Shown here: piece after piece, positions 34,735 to 47,800 of the stretch
How positions within the stretch are numbered: position 1 is the stretch's first letter
Layout: every line of letters starts with the position of its first letter
Source: Macrocystis pyrifera
Taxonomy: Eukaryota; Sar; Phaeophyceae; Laminariales; Laminariaceae
Length of the DNA: 64,000 nucleotides
Direction: 5' to 3'
Assembly (NCBI GenBank): GCA_031763025.1
Contig: JASSKH010000001.1
Coordinates: 6,054,024 to 6,118,023, forward strand
Notes under the pieces: model-generated
Database searches by the model: none
The model's input: the letters and a program-made list of their open reading frames with translations, nothing else
Told to the model about the DNA's origin: nothing
Position numbers and translations under genes: made by a program

Positions 34735-34993
34735 CATGAGAAGTGTACGAACAAAAGGTACCCTCCTCGTCGCGACAGCTACACCAACCAAAGAAAGCAG
34801 CGGCAGCGGCAACAAGCAACGACATCTCCCAATACAAAGAGAGAGGGCAGGAAGCAAGAGGCGGCACTTCGCCAGCGAGAGCAGCAGGCAATAAGCGAGC
34901 AGTGGCATTTCGCTGCGTACAGCTGGAGAGAGGGCCCAAGCCTCCAAGACATCCAGGACCGCCCGAAAAAACTCGCCGCGTTAAAAATCTAAG
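34735..34993 (+). other. Possible unassigned exon
   Basis: An open frame ends TAA at 34990-34992 and reads QREQQAISEQWHFAAYSWRE followed by GPSLQDIQDRPKKLAALKI. Codon choice (AAG, CAG, GAG, AGC) looks coding and Trp is frequent. No ATG or partner exon is evident and I do not recognise the protein. Confidence 0.2.
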
Positions 34994-35640
34994 CCTGTTT
35001 TTCTCAGCCCCCACTGTCTAACGCCTGCAAAGGCACAGAAGGAAACCCTGGCGTGCTCTTTTCGTTCACCCTATTGAGCGAGCGATTGCGAAGCGCACGG
35101 TGCACATAAAACGGTGCAACTACAGATTATTACCCCCACAAAAAAAAACTTGATATTTCAGGTACAATGGGTGGGGGGGGGGTACATTCCGTCCCCTCCT
35201 GAAGAATTTTGACCCGGGGGGGAGGAAGGGCACGGGGGGAACCCGAGTCCATGTCCTCTCTTTGCCACCACCTGGGTCCTTAACAAAAAAAAAATCTCGA
35301 CCACAGAAAATTCTGAACCGCCAAACCCTCCAATGCGGGGCGGGGCGGAGAGGGGTGCGTAAAAACGGAACACGTGGTCCAAAAGGATAGACCACTCAAC
35401 AGCCCCCGGGCCACAAACGCCTTCCCAGACAATTCCTCCAGAAAATAACCCCCACCCCCCACTTGATTGATAACCCTCACAAAAAAAACTCCGCCTTCTC
35501 TACTAGGCTAGCGTTCAGGCTCGCTCCTCAAGGATCCCACCGTCACGCGTGCAGCAGCGTTTGTCGAAATTCATCTTGGGACTCCCGACCGGACCAGCCC
35601 CCCTCAAGATAACATTTTTTTTAGGCCCACGTTAACGCCC

Positions 35641-35800
35641 ATGATGACGCTGACGCTAACGCTGACGCTGACGCTGACGCTGGCGCTGACGCTCACACCA
35701 ACACCAACGCTAAACACCTACATCAACGCTCACACCAACACCAACGCTCACACATACTGTCACGCCAACACCAGTGCTAACGCCAACGCTACCGTGAGGG
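35641..35800. repeat. GACGCT hexamer minisatellite
   Basis: (GACGCT)n with a few changes to about 35693, degrading into CACCAACACCAACGCT units. Confidence 0.85.
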
Positions 35801-35849
35801 TACTGCCACGGCGTGCATATAGGTCACGACGGCGGCGGGATGCTGCGCT

Positions 35850-38800
35850 TTACGCGCCGCGTCGGGCTGCCGCCCCGTCCACATGCTTGAGGCTGTTCAA
35901 TATGTCCGACGGGGCTGAGATCATCTTGAAGAACCCAACCTGACAGCCAACAAAAAAACAAGGTTCCCCACGGTGCGCAACACAGCAAAGGGAGGCAGAA
36001 GAACATACCGGTAAGAAACATGTCAAATCAGGAAGGACAATCCTCACCAGCACATGCCGATACATAAAAACATGCCTATTGCCTTCGCAGTGACGCTGAA
36101 GATGACGTTATGTTTGATCTTTGAAAGAAAAAAAAAAAAAAAAAAACGATTTTTTTTCAAGTCTGCCCTGAGAAAAGAGGGCAGAAAGCAACACCGTACG
36201 TATGATGCAACACGTCAGACAAGCTATATACCCCCTGGAAAGAAGTCGGTTTTCTCCAAACCCTGCACACCGCGGACAGACCGTCTACAGATAGATCATG
36301 ATCTACATCATCTAGTTCCTCAGCTGCCGTTGTGAGAGGTTTGTGCAAGATTTGCCTCGTAGGGCAGATCCCACCCACGAAACATGTGCTGCGGTAGATC
36401 ATGCAGATTTTTGTACAGGTCCCACCATGCAACATGAGCTACTGTTTTGTAGATCACACACAATCGGGAACAGATACGCCTCGCACGGCATATAGATATA
36501 TCTTGAAACGTCTAGATCCTCAAGTGGGAATCGGTTATGAATCCGAGCTGTGGAACCATGCCTTGAGGGGGGGGGGGGGGGCACACAAAACGAAAATGGC
36601 GGATTTTGCCGTATACATAGACACATCGCTCGGCGTGTTACCTTCCTCCCCGTTGTCGACCAAAACCGAGGGGGTTTGTCATCTTGCGAATATTATCCGA
36701 TGTGTGATGTCTTCACATTAATTCGTTATTTCTAGTTATAACCCTTTCAGGACTGCAGTCCCGTTTGGGGGACAAACTACTCGGAAATTGAGTGGCTCGT
36801 CCTCCGAAACGGGACTGCGCGTCTAAAAGGGCTAACTACACCGGTACACCCAGTGTCCGGCCTGATTCCTTATCCCACAGTAGAGAAATACTAATTCTGC
36901 AGTCACAGACAGTAGGTAGAGAGAATGGGTACGGTTACAGATAGTATGAGCTGTCCTCGCTATATAGGAACCCGCGCGGTAACATATAATAATCATACCC
37001 TTCGCCAACTTATGTGTGCGTGGGGCGTGGGGCGACTTGGATTGATAATTTGGAAAATAAAAATCGTACCCTGTTCCTAAAACTACTACAGTAAGGACCG
37101 ATTTGATTGAATGGTTGTGTACCAAAAATCCTTACATTTTGAAACAGAATCTCGGCCGGCGGTCGTAGGATCTCGAAGCCTACAATTTGATCTTACATTT
37201 AAAAGATCATAAAACAATCTCAAAACGCTATGGTGATAGATTCGGCTTCAGCCAGCTTGAACACGGGTCCCTACGTACGTCCCAGATACAGGTACTGTTA
37301 TACTTACAGTACGTGAGATGCCGCGTAAGCTAGAAACTAGCATTCGCCCGTAAGCAGGTTGTTGAAAAAAAGAACGAACGCCTCTGAAGAAGGAGGGGAA
37401 ACCTGTCGAGCTTTTGCTCTCGGGTGAACTTTGCTGTTGAGAATGGGGTTGTCGACTTCACTCCTTGTAGAGCATACTGCAGTCCCGTTTGGGGGGACAA
37501 ACTAGTCGAATCATGAGTAATTAGTCCTCAAAACGGGAGCGCAGTCGTAAAATGGTTCGAAGCGAGAGAGCGGAGAGGGGAGCGGGGCGGGCGTCCACAG
37601 CAGTAGTGACGCACGATGGGGGAATACTTTTGACATTTTGGAGTACAGCACTGCTACTAATACTACCGTACGTACCAACGCTTCCTGCGATCCCTTGGGT
37701 CCCGCACTAAATAATACCAGGTATGGCATAAGACACGAGACACGTCATCGAGGGCCATTGCTACTACTACTACTACTACTGCTACTACTACTACGACTCC
37801 TTACTACTGTAAATAGTACCTACTGTATTACCAGGTACTGTAGTGCAACTACTATTAATACGACTAAACACGACGATTACTATTACGGGGGACAAATAGT
37901 AAATAGGACCAAATATTGTTAGAAAAAATAGATAAATATATAGGCTTTCGTGTGTACCGTAGGTCCTATTTACTATAGCCCCCCGTATCAGGGCTCTTAC
38001 TACTTGATTACTACCATTACTGCTATTACTACCAATACTACTACTACTTAGATATTATTAATACTACTACAAACCGCTACCAGGCACATTGAAACCATTG
38101 CTACTATTGTATCATACGTACTGGCACCGCAATCAAAGCTACTGCCACCAAAAGAGCGGCAACAACATCACACAGGCCTCACATCCATATCGTCCATAAC
38201 GATGTCTCCGGTGACGATCATCGTGTCTGTTGCTGGCAGCACTTCTTCCACGTACCCCGCGAACACCCGGGCCACGACGTACGGAATTGACGCATCAAAT
38301 TCCCTAGAAATTTCCTGGAAAAAAAATGGTTGTAATTCGAGGTGCCAAAACGAACAGAGGGGAGATAGACAGGACAGGACAGGACGACAGGAAAGCGGGA
38401 GGGCGGGGTCGATTCCTCCCATGCAAGCCAAAACAGATGTCTCCGGGGGTTGGATTGTTCTCAACGGTACTCTTTTCAGAAGCCAGAGCCGTTAGTGGTT
38501 GAAAACGCTGTCCGACCAGACTGACAGTAAAACGTTTAACGTTCCTAAAACAAAATCGAGCGGTCCGAAACGTAAAACTCCGGATCGCCTGCCAAGAGTT
38601 TTAGGCTCTTTGTGTTTCACGTCCCACTCCCTGCCGCCCAGGCCTTCCTCGCCAACAACGAAAAAGCGAGAGTGGCCCAACTTCCACAGACGGGACAGAT
38701 CAGTCAGATCCCTATTTGATGATCTAGATCTTTCAGCGCAGATATATCCCTCATATATTTCATCTGCATAGCCTACAAATCGCCGGGTGGGAGCCGTATG

Positions 38801-41800
38801 ATCTACATGATCTGGCTCCCGTTTCCTGATTAGAATCTTGTTAATACACACATCTTGTGCGATACAGATTCTGTACGACCTCATCTAGAAAACGGAAGAT
38901 AGGATCTACTGCAGGAGATTCATTTTAGATCGTCACCTGTTTCCGACGTGTGGGAACTCAACCATTGCGTACACTACGGCTGGAACCTTAAGCTCTCGCT
39001 TGCGCGGCCTAAAGGCTAGAAAACAGCATGACAACGAGTGGTCAGCTTTCAGGTCGGTTTACAACGGATAACAGACACCTAACGCCCCAATGCATTTATT
39101 TGGGAGTGCTGGGAGTTGCGGCGAGGTGGAAGCTTAAACTCTTTTACTACCGCACTACGCATAGCTTAACATTGTCGGACTGGGCACTGGCACAGAATGT
39201 ACTCGCAGTAGAAATCTACTGGCAGTAGCAACTGATTGACCTGACCAGCATATTTCGTCAATACTCTCATCTTACGAACGTCCAAGAAACAAACCATATA
39301 ACCGTACGGAGGCCTTGCGATTCGGGAGGAGAGTAGGGAGAAGAGACAGTATACTGCTGCAATCCAGTATACTGCGAGATTTTGGCGACAGTGTAATTGC
39401 CACTGACTCACTCAGCCAGTGCCCAGCCCTATAAACTTGACCATAATTTCAAGTGTTTTGTTTCCAAAACGGCAGTGCAGTCCTAAACGGGGTAAGCTTC
39501 GCAGGATCATAATCCACAACAAACATCGTAATACCGAGGCATCGCAAAGAGTAGCAGCGAAAATTTCGCAAAAGTCGTTCGTGGGTGAGCGCGGCCCTCG
39601 ATTTGGGACTCGAGTCTCCAAGCATACGAGTCTATAGGCTGGCTGTCTGCTGAGGCAGGCTATACTCGCCGCTGCAGCCAATCACCAAACAAAACACACG
39701 GGTATACAGTTCACGCCGCCGGTCGTCCAGGCTAGCAGACACCCATGAACTCGTCACCCCTGCCAAGCAAGAACATCGGTAGACACGTAGGCACTGTCTG
39801 CAGCCTCTTGGTTCTTCCCTTGGCGCCTCAACCATGTTCGAAAGCCCTTTGCAAAAACAGAAACTAAACAACTGAAGCAGACTACCGCTGTACCGTACCG
39901 GTACGTCGTACGCAGCCATCTATAGTCGGCCGACAATCTCGAGCGTGCCGCCCAAAAGTAACGAAAGACAGCGTGTGCTAGAAGCAAAGCCCTGGGGCTG
40001 GCCAATGTCGACACATGCTGGCGTCAACATTGAACAACCACGAGGGTAGATAAGACCTGGTCGTTAGTAGGGCGGGCAGCCTCTCGACGCACACGGGAAG
40101 CATGGCATGAGCCCACTGCATGAGTCTACGGCATAAGCCTCTGCATAATCCTACGGCAAGCCCTCCATCCCAAGAAGCACCTTCACAGCCACGACTCGCT
40201 GTGTAACACGCTAGGGCGCAGACAATGCTTCGAACGCACTTCAGCGAAGGGTTTCAACTGGACCTGAGCCAACCTTACGCCAAGGCTTCTCCAAGTCGAG
40301 CCCACTACGGCAAGCCTACTGCTGCTACGGCAAGCCTATACCTACTACGAAAACCTACTGCGCCAAGCCTACTGCGCCGAATCTACTGCGCCAAGCCTAC
40401 TGCGCCAAGCCTACCGCGCCAAAACAAATACAGAAAGCATGCTACGCCAAGCCTACTATTGTAGGCAAAGAAAGCATGCTACGCCAAGCCTACTATTGTA
40501 GGCAAAGCACACACTACGCCGAGGCTACTACCGCAGTAGGCCAGGCCTACACCACCCCGACACCAACCCAGAACCTACGCAAAGCCAAGCCAGGCCTACA
40601 CCAGCCCCACCCCACCCCTACCTCACCCATACCCCAAGCCCACCCGAAAACGCTCACGTGTATCAATGCACCAACAAACAAACAACCCACACAAACACCA
40701 CACCGCACCATACCATATCACACCGCACCACACCGCACCGTGACTATCAATAGCGGCGCTACGTACTGTAGTCTGGCCTGGTAAACATTGTACCATGTAC
40801 ACAGCCGTGACATCAAGTGACTGCTGATCACCGGTGACTGGTCGCTGCTTGCTCACCATGCTGTACTTCTTCCCGTCGTAACTCCACTTCCCCCTCACGG
40901 AGAGCGGCAGCGGGCCGTTCGTGGCGCCAGCGGTAATGGTCCCATCCTCATTCAGCACGATCGAGGTTTCGGCCACATCCCGGTCCTCCAGCTCTTCCAA
41001 CTGTCATCCGGGTAAAAACAGAAGCAACAGCGACAACATCATCAAAAGAGCAACACAAAGAGCAAGAACAGCGCCGACGAAGGAAGGAGTTCTGTATCCG
41101 CGCCGGCCGGCACAGGCGACACAAGCGCTTGGCGTTTCAACGAGAATTGGAAGCGTCTGGGTGCCCACGCGGTACGTGCATTCATCATTGGAAGAATGAG
41201 GGGTGTTCGTTGGGGCAGTCGTGTCGATTCAAGAACGACATGCAGACGATGAACGGCAGTGCCGGGGGTGGGGGGGGGGGGGGGGCGGCATCGGGCGGTT
41301 GAACAAGAACAAGAACAAGAACGGAACAAGAACATCGACAGGAACATTACAGCAATGGTCCCTCTATAGTGACGGTATGTATGCGCTATGATAGCCAACA
41401 ATACCGGCACTATTTTATAAAATTTGAAATACGTCAGCTGTGAGTTCGACTGATTAAATAGATGATGCTCAACTTTGCAAGCTGCGTAATACGTCTCGTC
41501 TATATTCCATTTTTACCGAATTTTACAAGTACTTCATAAATTTTGAAATACGTCAGCTGTGAGTTCGACTGATTAAATAGTTGATACTCAACTTTGCAAG
41601 CTGCGTAATACGTCTCGTCTATATTCCACTTTTGCCGATTTTTTGTGATGAACCTATTATAGCGGCAACCAACCGGCACTAATTACTCCGCACACTACCG
41701 CACTGGTCAATCTCATCTGCGTCAAGCGATTTGACAGGCACTATACCGCGCAATCGGCACTACTCAACCGGCACTATAGAGGGACCACTACTGTGGTATC

Positions 41801-44800
41801 ATACCTGGTACCACTCTGCACGGAAATATAAGGAACGTTTGGCCTTCATAGTAGCGTTTGAAAGCTCCTTACAAATATTTTATAAATTTTGAAATACGTC
41901 AGCTGTGAGTTCGACTGATTAAATAGTTGATACTCAACTTTGCAAGCTGCGTAATACGCCTCGTCTATATTCCATTTTTACCTAATTTTACAACTATTGT
42001 GATAAACCGAACGCGCGTATTCTATATGTGATTCCTTGTCAAAGATATAGGCCAGCGGCTCCCCTGGATGCTGCCCGGGTCAACAGGACAATTTTAACTA
42101 ATCATTCTGCGCACTGATGCTATATAACCCGAACAAGGGATATTGATATGATGTTGCAACATGTTGAAACCTTTGCATTATTTATAAAATCCGTCCAGAG
42201 ATTGGGATGATATTATGCCACTCCTCAATTTCTATTCTTGTTTTTTTCCAGTGTCCGGGAATTAAGTATAGTATTTTCGAGAGAAAATACTGCACAAGAT
42301 GTTCCCGATACCCGGGAGTAGAGTAAACTATCTTCGAGAGAAAATACTATTAATACTCGTACACAGACTTCTTCTTGCATTAAAAATTGATTAGCGGAAA
42401 GCGCGAGAGCGTGAGTTAGCTACATTCGATGAAAATCGACGAGCAGTGGGGATGCTGAACCCTATGCGCGACAAAAAATAAAAAGGCACGTACCGGGGGG
42501 GAGAAGGGACGACACCTGTGACCACGGCTTGTCCAGAAGATCGCTGAGGGTAAAACCTCCTACGAGTTAGGCTGGAAAGTAAAAGTGATGATTTAAAATA
42601 TACATATATATGTACTCGCAGTTTTTAAGGTTTTATATACTGCCGATACCGCGAGTACTCGCAGTATTTCGAGGTTCAGTACTGCGAGCACTTCCGGAAT
42701 CGCAGCATTTCGGGGTTCGATGTTGTGGATACTCCCAGTACTTGACGAATTTCAATGTTCTGTACTACGGGTACAGTCAAGTACTGGCAGTATTTCGTCC
42801 ATCGGTGCTGCGAGTACTACGAGTACTCGGAGTACCAAAATACTCTCACTATCTGCAGTAAACTCGGGAGCATGATGTATACTTCGACCGTTTGTGCACC
42901 GTTTCGAGAATTTCATCTCCATTTCGGTGCAGAAAACAGTCAAGTCACAGATCGTCCCACTCACGAATGGGAGTTGGAGCAAACTACTTTCGGGCAGGGG
43001 CAACTGGAGTACTTAAGAGTACTGGGAGCAGTTCGGGAGTATATACTGCGAGTACTCGCTGTGTTTCCGGGTTCAAAACTCTGGATATTTTGAGGATTGG
43101 AACTATCTGAATGGTTGTGCTGCCAGTTCTGCTTGTACCGCTCACACTGCCAGTACTCGCAGTATTTGGGCCTTCAGTACTGCTCATGTTCCCAGTACTC
43201 CCAGTATTTAGGTCGCCAGTACTGCGATCCTCTCAGTACTCGGAGTACGACATGTACTCGATACTCCGAGTATATTACTCCGAGTGCACTCGGAGCGTCA
43301 AGTATACTGGGAGCATCTCTGAAATACTGCAGATACTTCGTGTACTCGCAGTATTTCGGGTGTATGATATGTACGGCGGATACTGCAAGTTGCAGTATTT
43401 CGAGGTTCAGTACTGCGGGTAGGTGGATACTCTCAGTACTTCAATATTTCACGGTGTCGTACTGCGGGTACTACAAATACTGGCCGTATTTTTCCGTTCG
43501 TACTGCGATTACTCGCAGTACCAAAATACCTGGGACTCTCAATATGCGCTGTTTACGCGGAGCATGACGCAAATCTCGACGCTTTGTGCACTGCTGTTTC
43601 GCTGAGTTAGTCGCCATTTTTTTCAGCGCCATTTTTCTAGCAGAAAACGTTCAACAGATAGATGGTCTCACGAGATCGATTTGGAGCACATTACTTTCGG
43701 GAGGGGCAACTGGAGTACTTAGAGAACACTGGCAGTATTTCGGGAGTATATACTGCGAGTGCTGGTAGTACTTCCGGGTTCAATACTTTGGACCCTTGAG
43801 TACTAAAGCAAGTAATTCGGATGTTCGTACTGCGGATATTGCTTGTACTTGCATTTTTGGTCTTCGGTACTGCTCACCCTCCCAGTACTCCCAGTATTTT
43901 AGGCCGCCATTACTGCAAAATACTCTTCTGTACTCGGAGACGAAATGTACTCCATACTCGGAGTATGTGGAGTATGCTGGCAGCATCTGTGAACCAACTC
44001 CTTGCATTGCATTGCAAGTACGATGACATGGTATTGCATCGTCTACTCTGTTTATTGCATATCAATGTACCATGTCTGTGACGTAGTTTTGTGACGACGT
44101 AACATGTCTCTCCAGGATTGAAGAATCGGCACGGACACTGCTGTTGGTGCTGGATGTCGAAAGAAGAACACAGGACTCTTATCGCCCGATACACAACTAT
44201 TAATACCAGGTATGAATATCAGGTACTCCAATTAATACTTGTTACCTGGTAAACCGACACTGACTGCTGAACAAAAGCCAGCGCGGACGCTATGCCGGCG
44301 TCCCCGGTGGCTTTAAGCTTGGTAGTAGGTGGTCCGCGAGCCTATCAAGATCAATTTCGTGAGTTCGAGTCTCACCGAGTGCATGCTCATCATAGGGACT
44401 TTTTCTTGCATAAAATTGATTAGCGGAAAGCGCGAGAGCGTGAGTTAGCTGTACATTCGATGAAAATCGACGAGCAGTGGGAATGCTGAACCCTATGCGC
44501 GATAAAAACTAAAGGCACGTACCGGGGGGGAGAAGGGACGACACCTGTGACCACGGCTTGTCCAGAAGATCGTCGAGGGTAAAACCTCCTACGAGTGGGC
44601 TGGAAAGTAAAAGTGATGATGAAATATATATATATATATATGTATACGTATATTTGTCAAATTTTCGTACTTTTGCCAACTTTTCCCTTCGCACGAGCAC
44701 TTTTAAGCAAAACAGTAAGTACACGGACACGGGAAGCCCTGCCCGACACATTGATCTAGGTCTCGGCGCGATCCGTGCATTCTGAGCGCGCGTGGCAGGC

Positions 44801-47800
44801 GCTTAATTTGTTTTTTTTTCCGGCGGGAGTGGATAAGACGATTTCCCTGGTTTCAGTAAAGAGGCCTTATTTTGTACGTACGTATCGGTACATTGTCATG
44901 CGCTCTGTTTTCTCCCCCGGCTCTCATTAGCTGTGAGCACACAGCTCAGGCATATACCAGTTACACAACATACAACATGCACAGATCCCATCGTTCCAAC
45001 GCTGCCGCCCACACGCCGTGCGTGTTCAACACACCCATATGCGCAGTGTTGCTGTGGTTGGTTGTGTCTGTCGGAGCCTGTCGTCCGCATTCCATCGTCT
45101 GCCATATATTTTTTTATCGGTATGTGAAAATATCCCATACGTACGATATATTTTTTGGGTTGTTGCACGGAGGACGGACCACCGCCCAGAGAACAGTACC
45201 CACAGCAGTGCACAGAGCGTGCTTACCTCCAGCTCCTACAGCACCACAACCAACCCTGCTGCCCAGCAGCAGCAGTGGGCACACCTTGCGCGTATGGATG
45301 ATCGTACTGCGGCTCATTCGTACAGCAGCGTTCGTACAAAATATACTTACAGCAGTACAGTAGTTCTGATTGCAGTGTGTCCTACATTGCTGACCGATAG
45401 ATCCTAGAGCCAGCTGAAAGGGGATCAGTACACGTACGTTCCTCGCGTTGCATTTTACAGCAGTACTGCTGAATATGCAGTCGTACCTGTACAAGCTACT
45501 CTACTGCTGTAGGAGATCGTGGAAAGTGTTTTAGATTGCGTAAAAAACACCTTCACCCCAAGTATTTATTTCGTGTTTCGATACTACTGCGGGTACATAC
45601 TTTAAGCAACCTGTATTATCGGGGTTCGGTACTGCTCACACTCTCATTACTCTCAGTATTTGGGCCTTCTCAGTACTCGCAGTAGTTTTGCCGCCAGTAC
45701 TCCAATACTCTCAGTACTCGGACTACGATTTGTTCTCGAGCATTTACCTGTGAAACCTTGATAATATACCCTGAGCACCAAGAAACATTTATTTGGGGGA
45801 ACATATATATTGTAGTACCAGTATGTATGTATGTGCTGCACCTTATTACTCAGCCGGTCACAAAAGTATTATGGCGCAACCTCGACCTCGCGCAACTTTT
45901 ATGTACTTACGAATTAATCGCCGCGAGTCAGCTGGATCAATATATCTCCACTTACCGATACCCTATTGTATATTATTGTAGTAATGATCCCACACTAATT
46001 CCGCGAACAGTGTTATGATACTGCTTTGTATGAGGTTGAAAGCCCGGTAATTACCTCCAGGGGTTCAGTTACTGGGAACGTATTTGTAGTACTTGGAAGG
46101 CATATCTTAGATGGAAAACCAGGGGTTTTCCAGAGGCGCACGAGCTTGGTCTCAGTCTCCGCGTGCACGAAAGGAATAAAACTGCTCTTCTATAGCTAAG
46201 CAAGCAACACACGTGAGTACCAACGATTACCGACTTAAAAGGCAGACCTGTCCAGGGATACAAAGTGTCCCGCAACCGTTGATCTTAACAAGTGGCGTTG
46301 ACGGCATGAGCATCTGCACCCGGTGGTGGTTACGCAACTGCGTAAAGTGCCAAGCACGGAAAACGTCGCGGCAGACGGTCCGGTGGCCCTCCATCACGTT
46401 GCCCTTGCCAGAAGGGCCCGGCATCGCCGTCAGCATCGACTATTTTGGCCCCCTCCCGGTGACGCCTCGAGGTAATACCTACACCTTGCTTTTCACTGAT
46501 CGTTTCAGCCGCCGAGCTGACATGTACGCCGTCACAGCGGCAGAGTTCACCGCTGAGGGCCCTAACATTCTCATCAACCGGTATATCCCTCTTTGGGGGT
46601 GTCCGCGCAGCATCCTCTCGGACAATGGCCTCCAGTTTTGCTCCAAGCTTTCGCACGCCGTATATCAGCTTCTCGGGGTTCAAAAAATTGCCACCAGCTC
46701 CTACCACCCAAACGGCAACGGTGGGGTGGAACGTGTAAACCACACGATGGCCCAGATGTTGGCAATGGTCGTCAACGAGCTCCAAAACAACTGAGATGAA
46801 CAGCTCCTTCAGGTCGAATTTGCGTACAACAATTCCGTCAGTGCCGCCACGGGTCTGGCTCCCAACGAGGTACATACGGGTCGGCTCCCACGCCTCCCAC
46901 TCACGATTTTCGAACGTGCTGGAGTCGTCGGCCACCAGAGCTTGGTCCGCGACCACCTCGCCTACTGCGACTTGGCGACGGACCGCCAGCAGCGCGCGTA
47001 CGATATCGTTCGAGAACACCACGCCCTCACTGTCGCTCACGTGAACCGCCGCAACTCCGCCCTCTCCGACGCTCTGCGTCCGGTCCCCAAATTTGACGTT
47101 GGTGGTTGGGTGTGAGTGTACAATACGGCGGCCACCATCCGCCAGGGCGCGAAACCAGACACGGACGCCAAGGTCCTCAAGGCCAAACTCTCACTCAACT
47201 GGACGGGCCCCCTACAAAGCTCTCGCAGTTGGCCCCTCCTCCTCAGCGGACACCCCGGATGGATGTCCTCTCGGAGCAAAGCTCCTGTATTTGGATCTTC
47301 CTTCCGATATGCCAGGCGCTGAGGCTCGCCGACGCGTGCCTGTTCAACGCTGCAAGCCCTGTGCCAACCCCCACGACCGTGGCGACATGCCGAAGTATTT
47401 GCCGGCGGGGTTGACGCAATACGTGCTCAACAATTTCTCCAAGAAATCTCTTCCTTACCACGTCACCGAGGACGACGTTTCGACCCCTCTTGAACGACTC
47501 GAAGTGGAAAAGATTACTAGACATCAATCGGTTAGAGGTCGAGGTGGCGTCATCGCGGTGATGTACGAGACGCATTGGAAGGGACTATCCCGGCCATCCT
47601 GGGAACGGGAAATGGACCTTCAGCTTTCTCGCCACGCAATTTTGCGCTACTGGGCCGGCACCCCGAACCAGCACCGCCAAACCAACCGCCTGTATCGCCG
47701 AATAAGAATTGGCACGGCACAACGGGAGCTTTCTCGGAGTAACGGCGAGCGGTTTCTGGCACCCGGCTATGGTTGCGTATCGCACGCTGATTGGCTCCGC

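Larger units (their letters stand above)
29606..35849. other. Convergent intergenic region
   Basis: It lies between the 3' ends of NCAPD3 and the plastid-targeted gene. It holds G-runs (29941-29962, 30013-30037), the TACCCGAGTA cluster, an inverted D element, a B MITE, the 183-bp duplication, the CAACTTGAAGGT and GACGCT tandem repeats and one doubtful exon. I see no confident gene. Confidence 0.6.

Noticed and set aside
38168..38182. Stop codon in frame just after exon 3 of the plastid-targeted gene
   Set aside because: A GTGAGG donor lies three codons earlier and joins in phase to 35939, giving the convincing DMD-VGFFKMI junction; preferred as the intron.
44872..45363. 163-codon plus-strand ORF in intron 1 of the plastid gene
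   Set aside because: His/Thr/Ser-rich product with no domain, and overlapping open frames on both strands.
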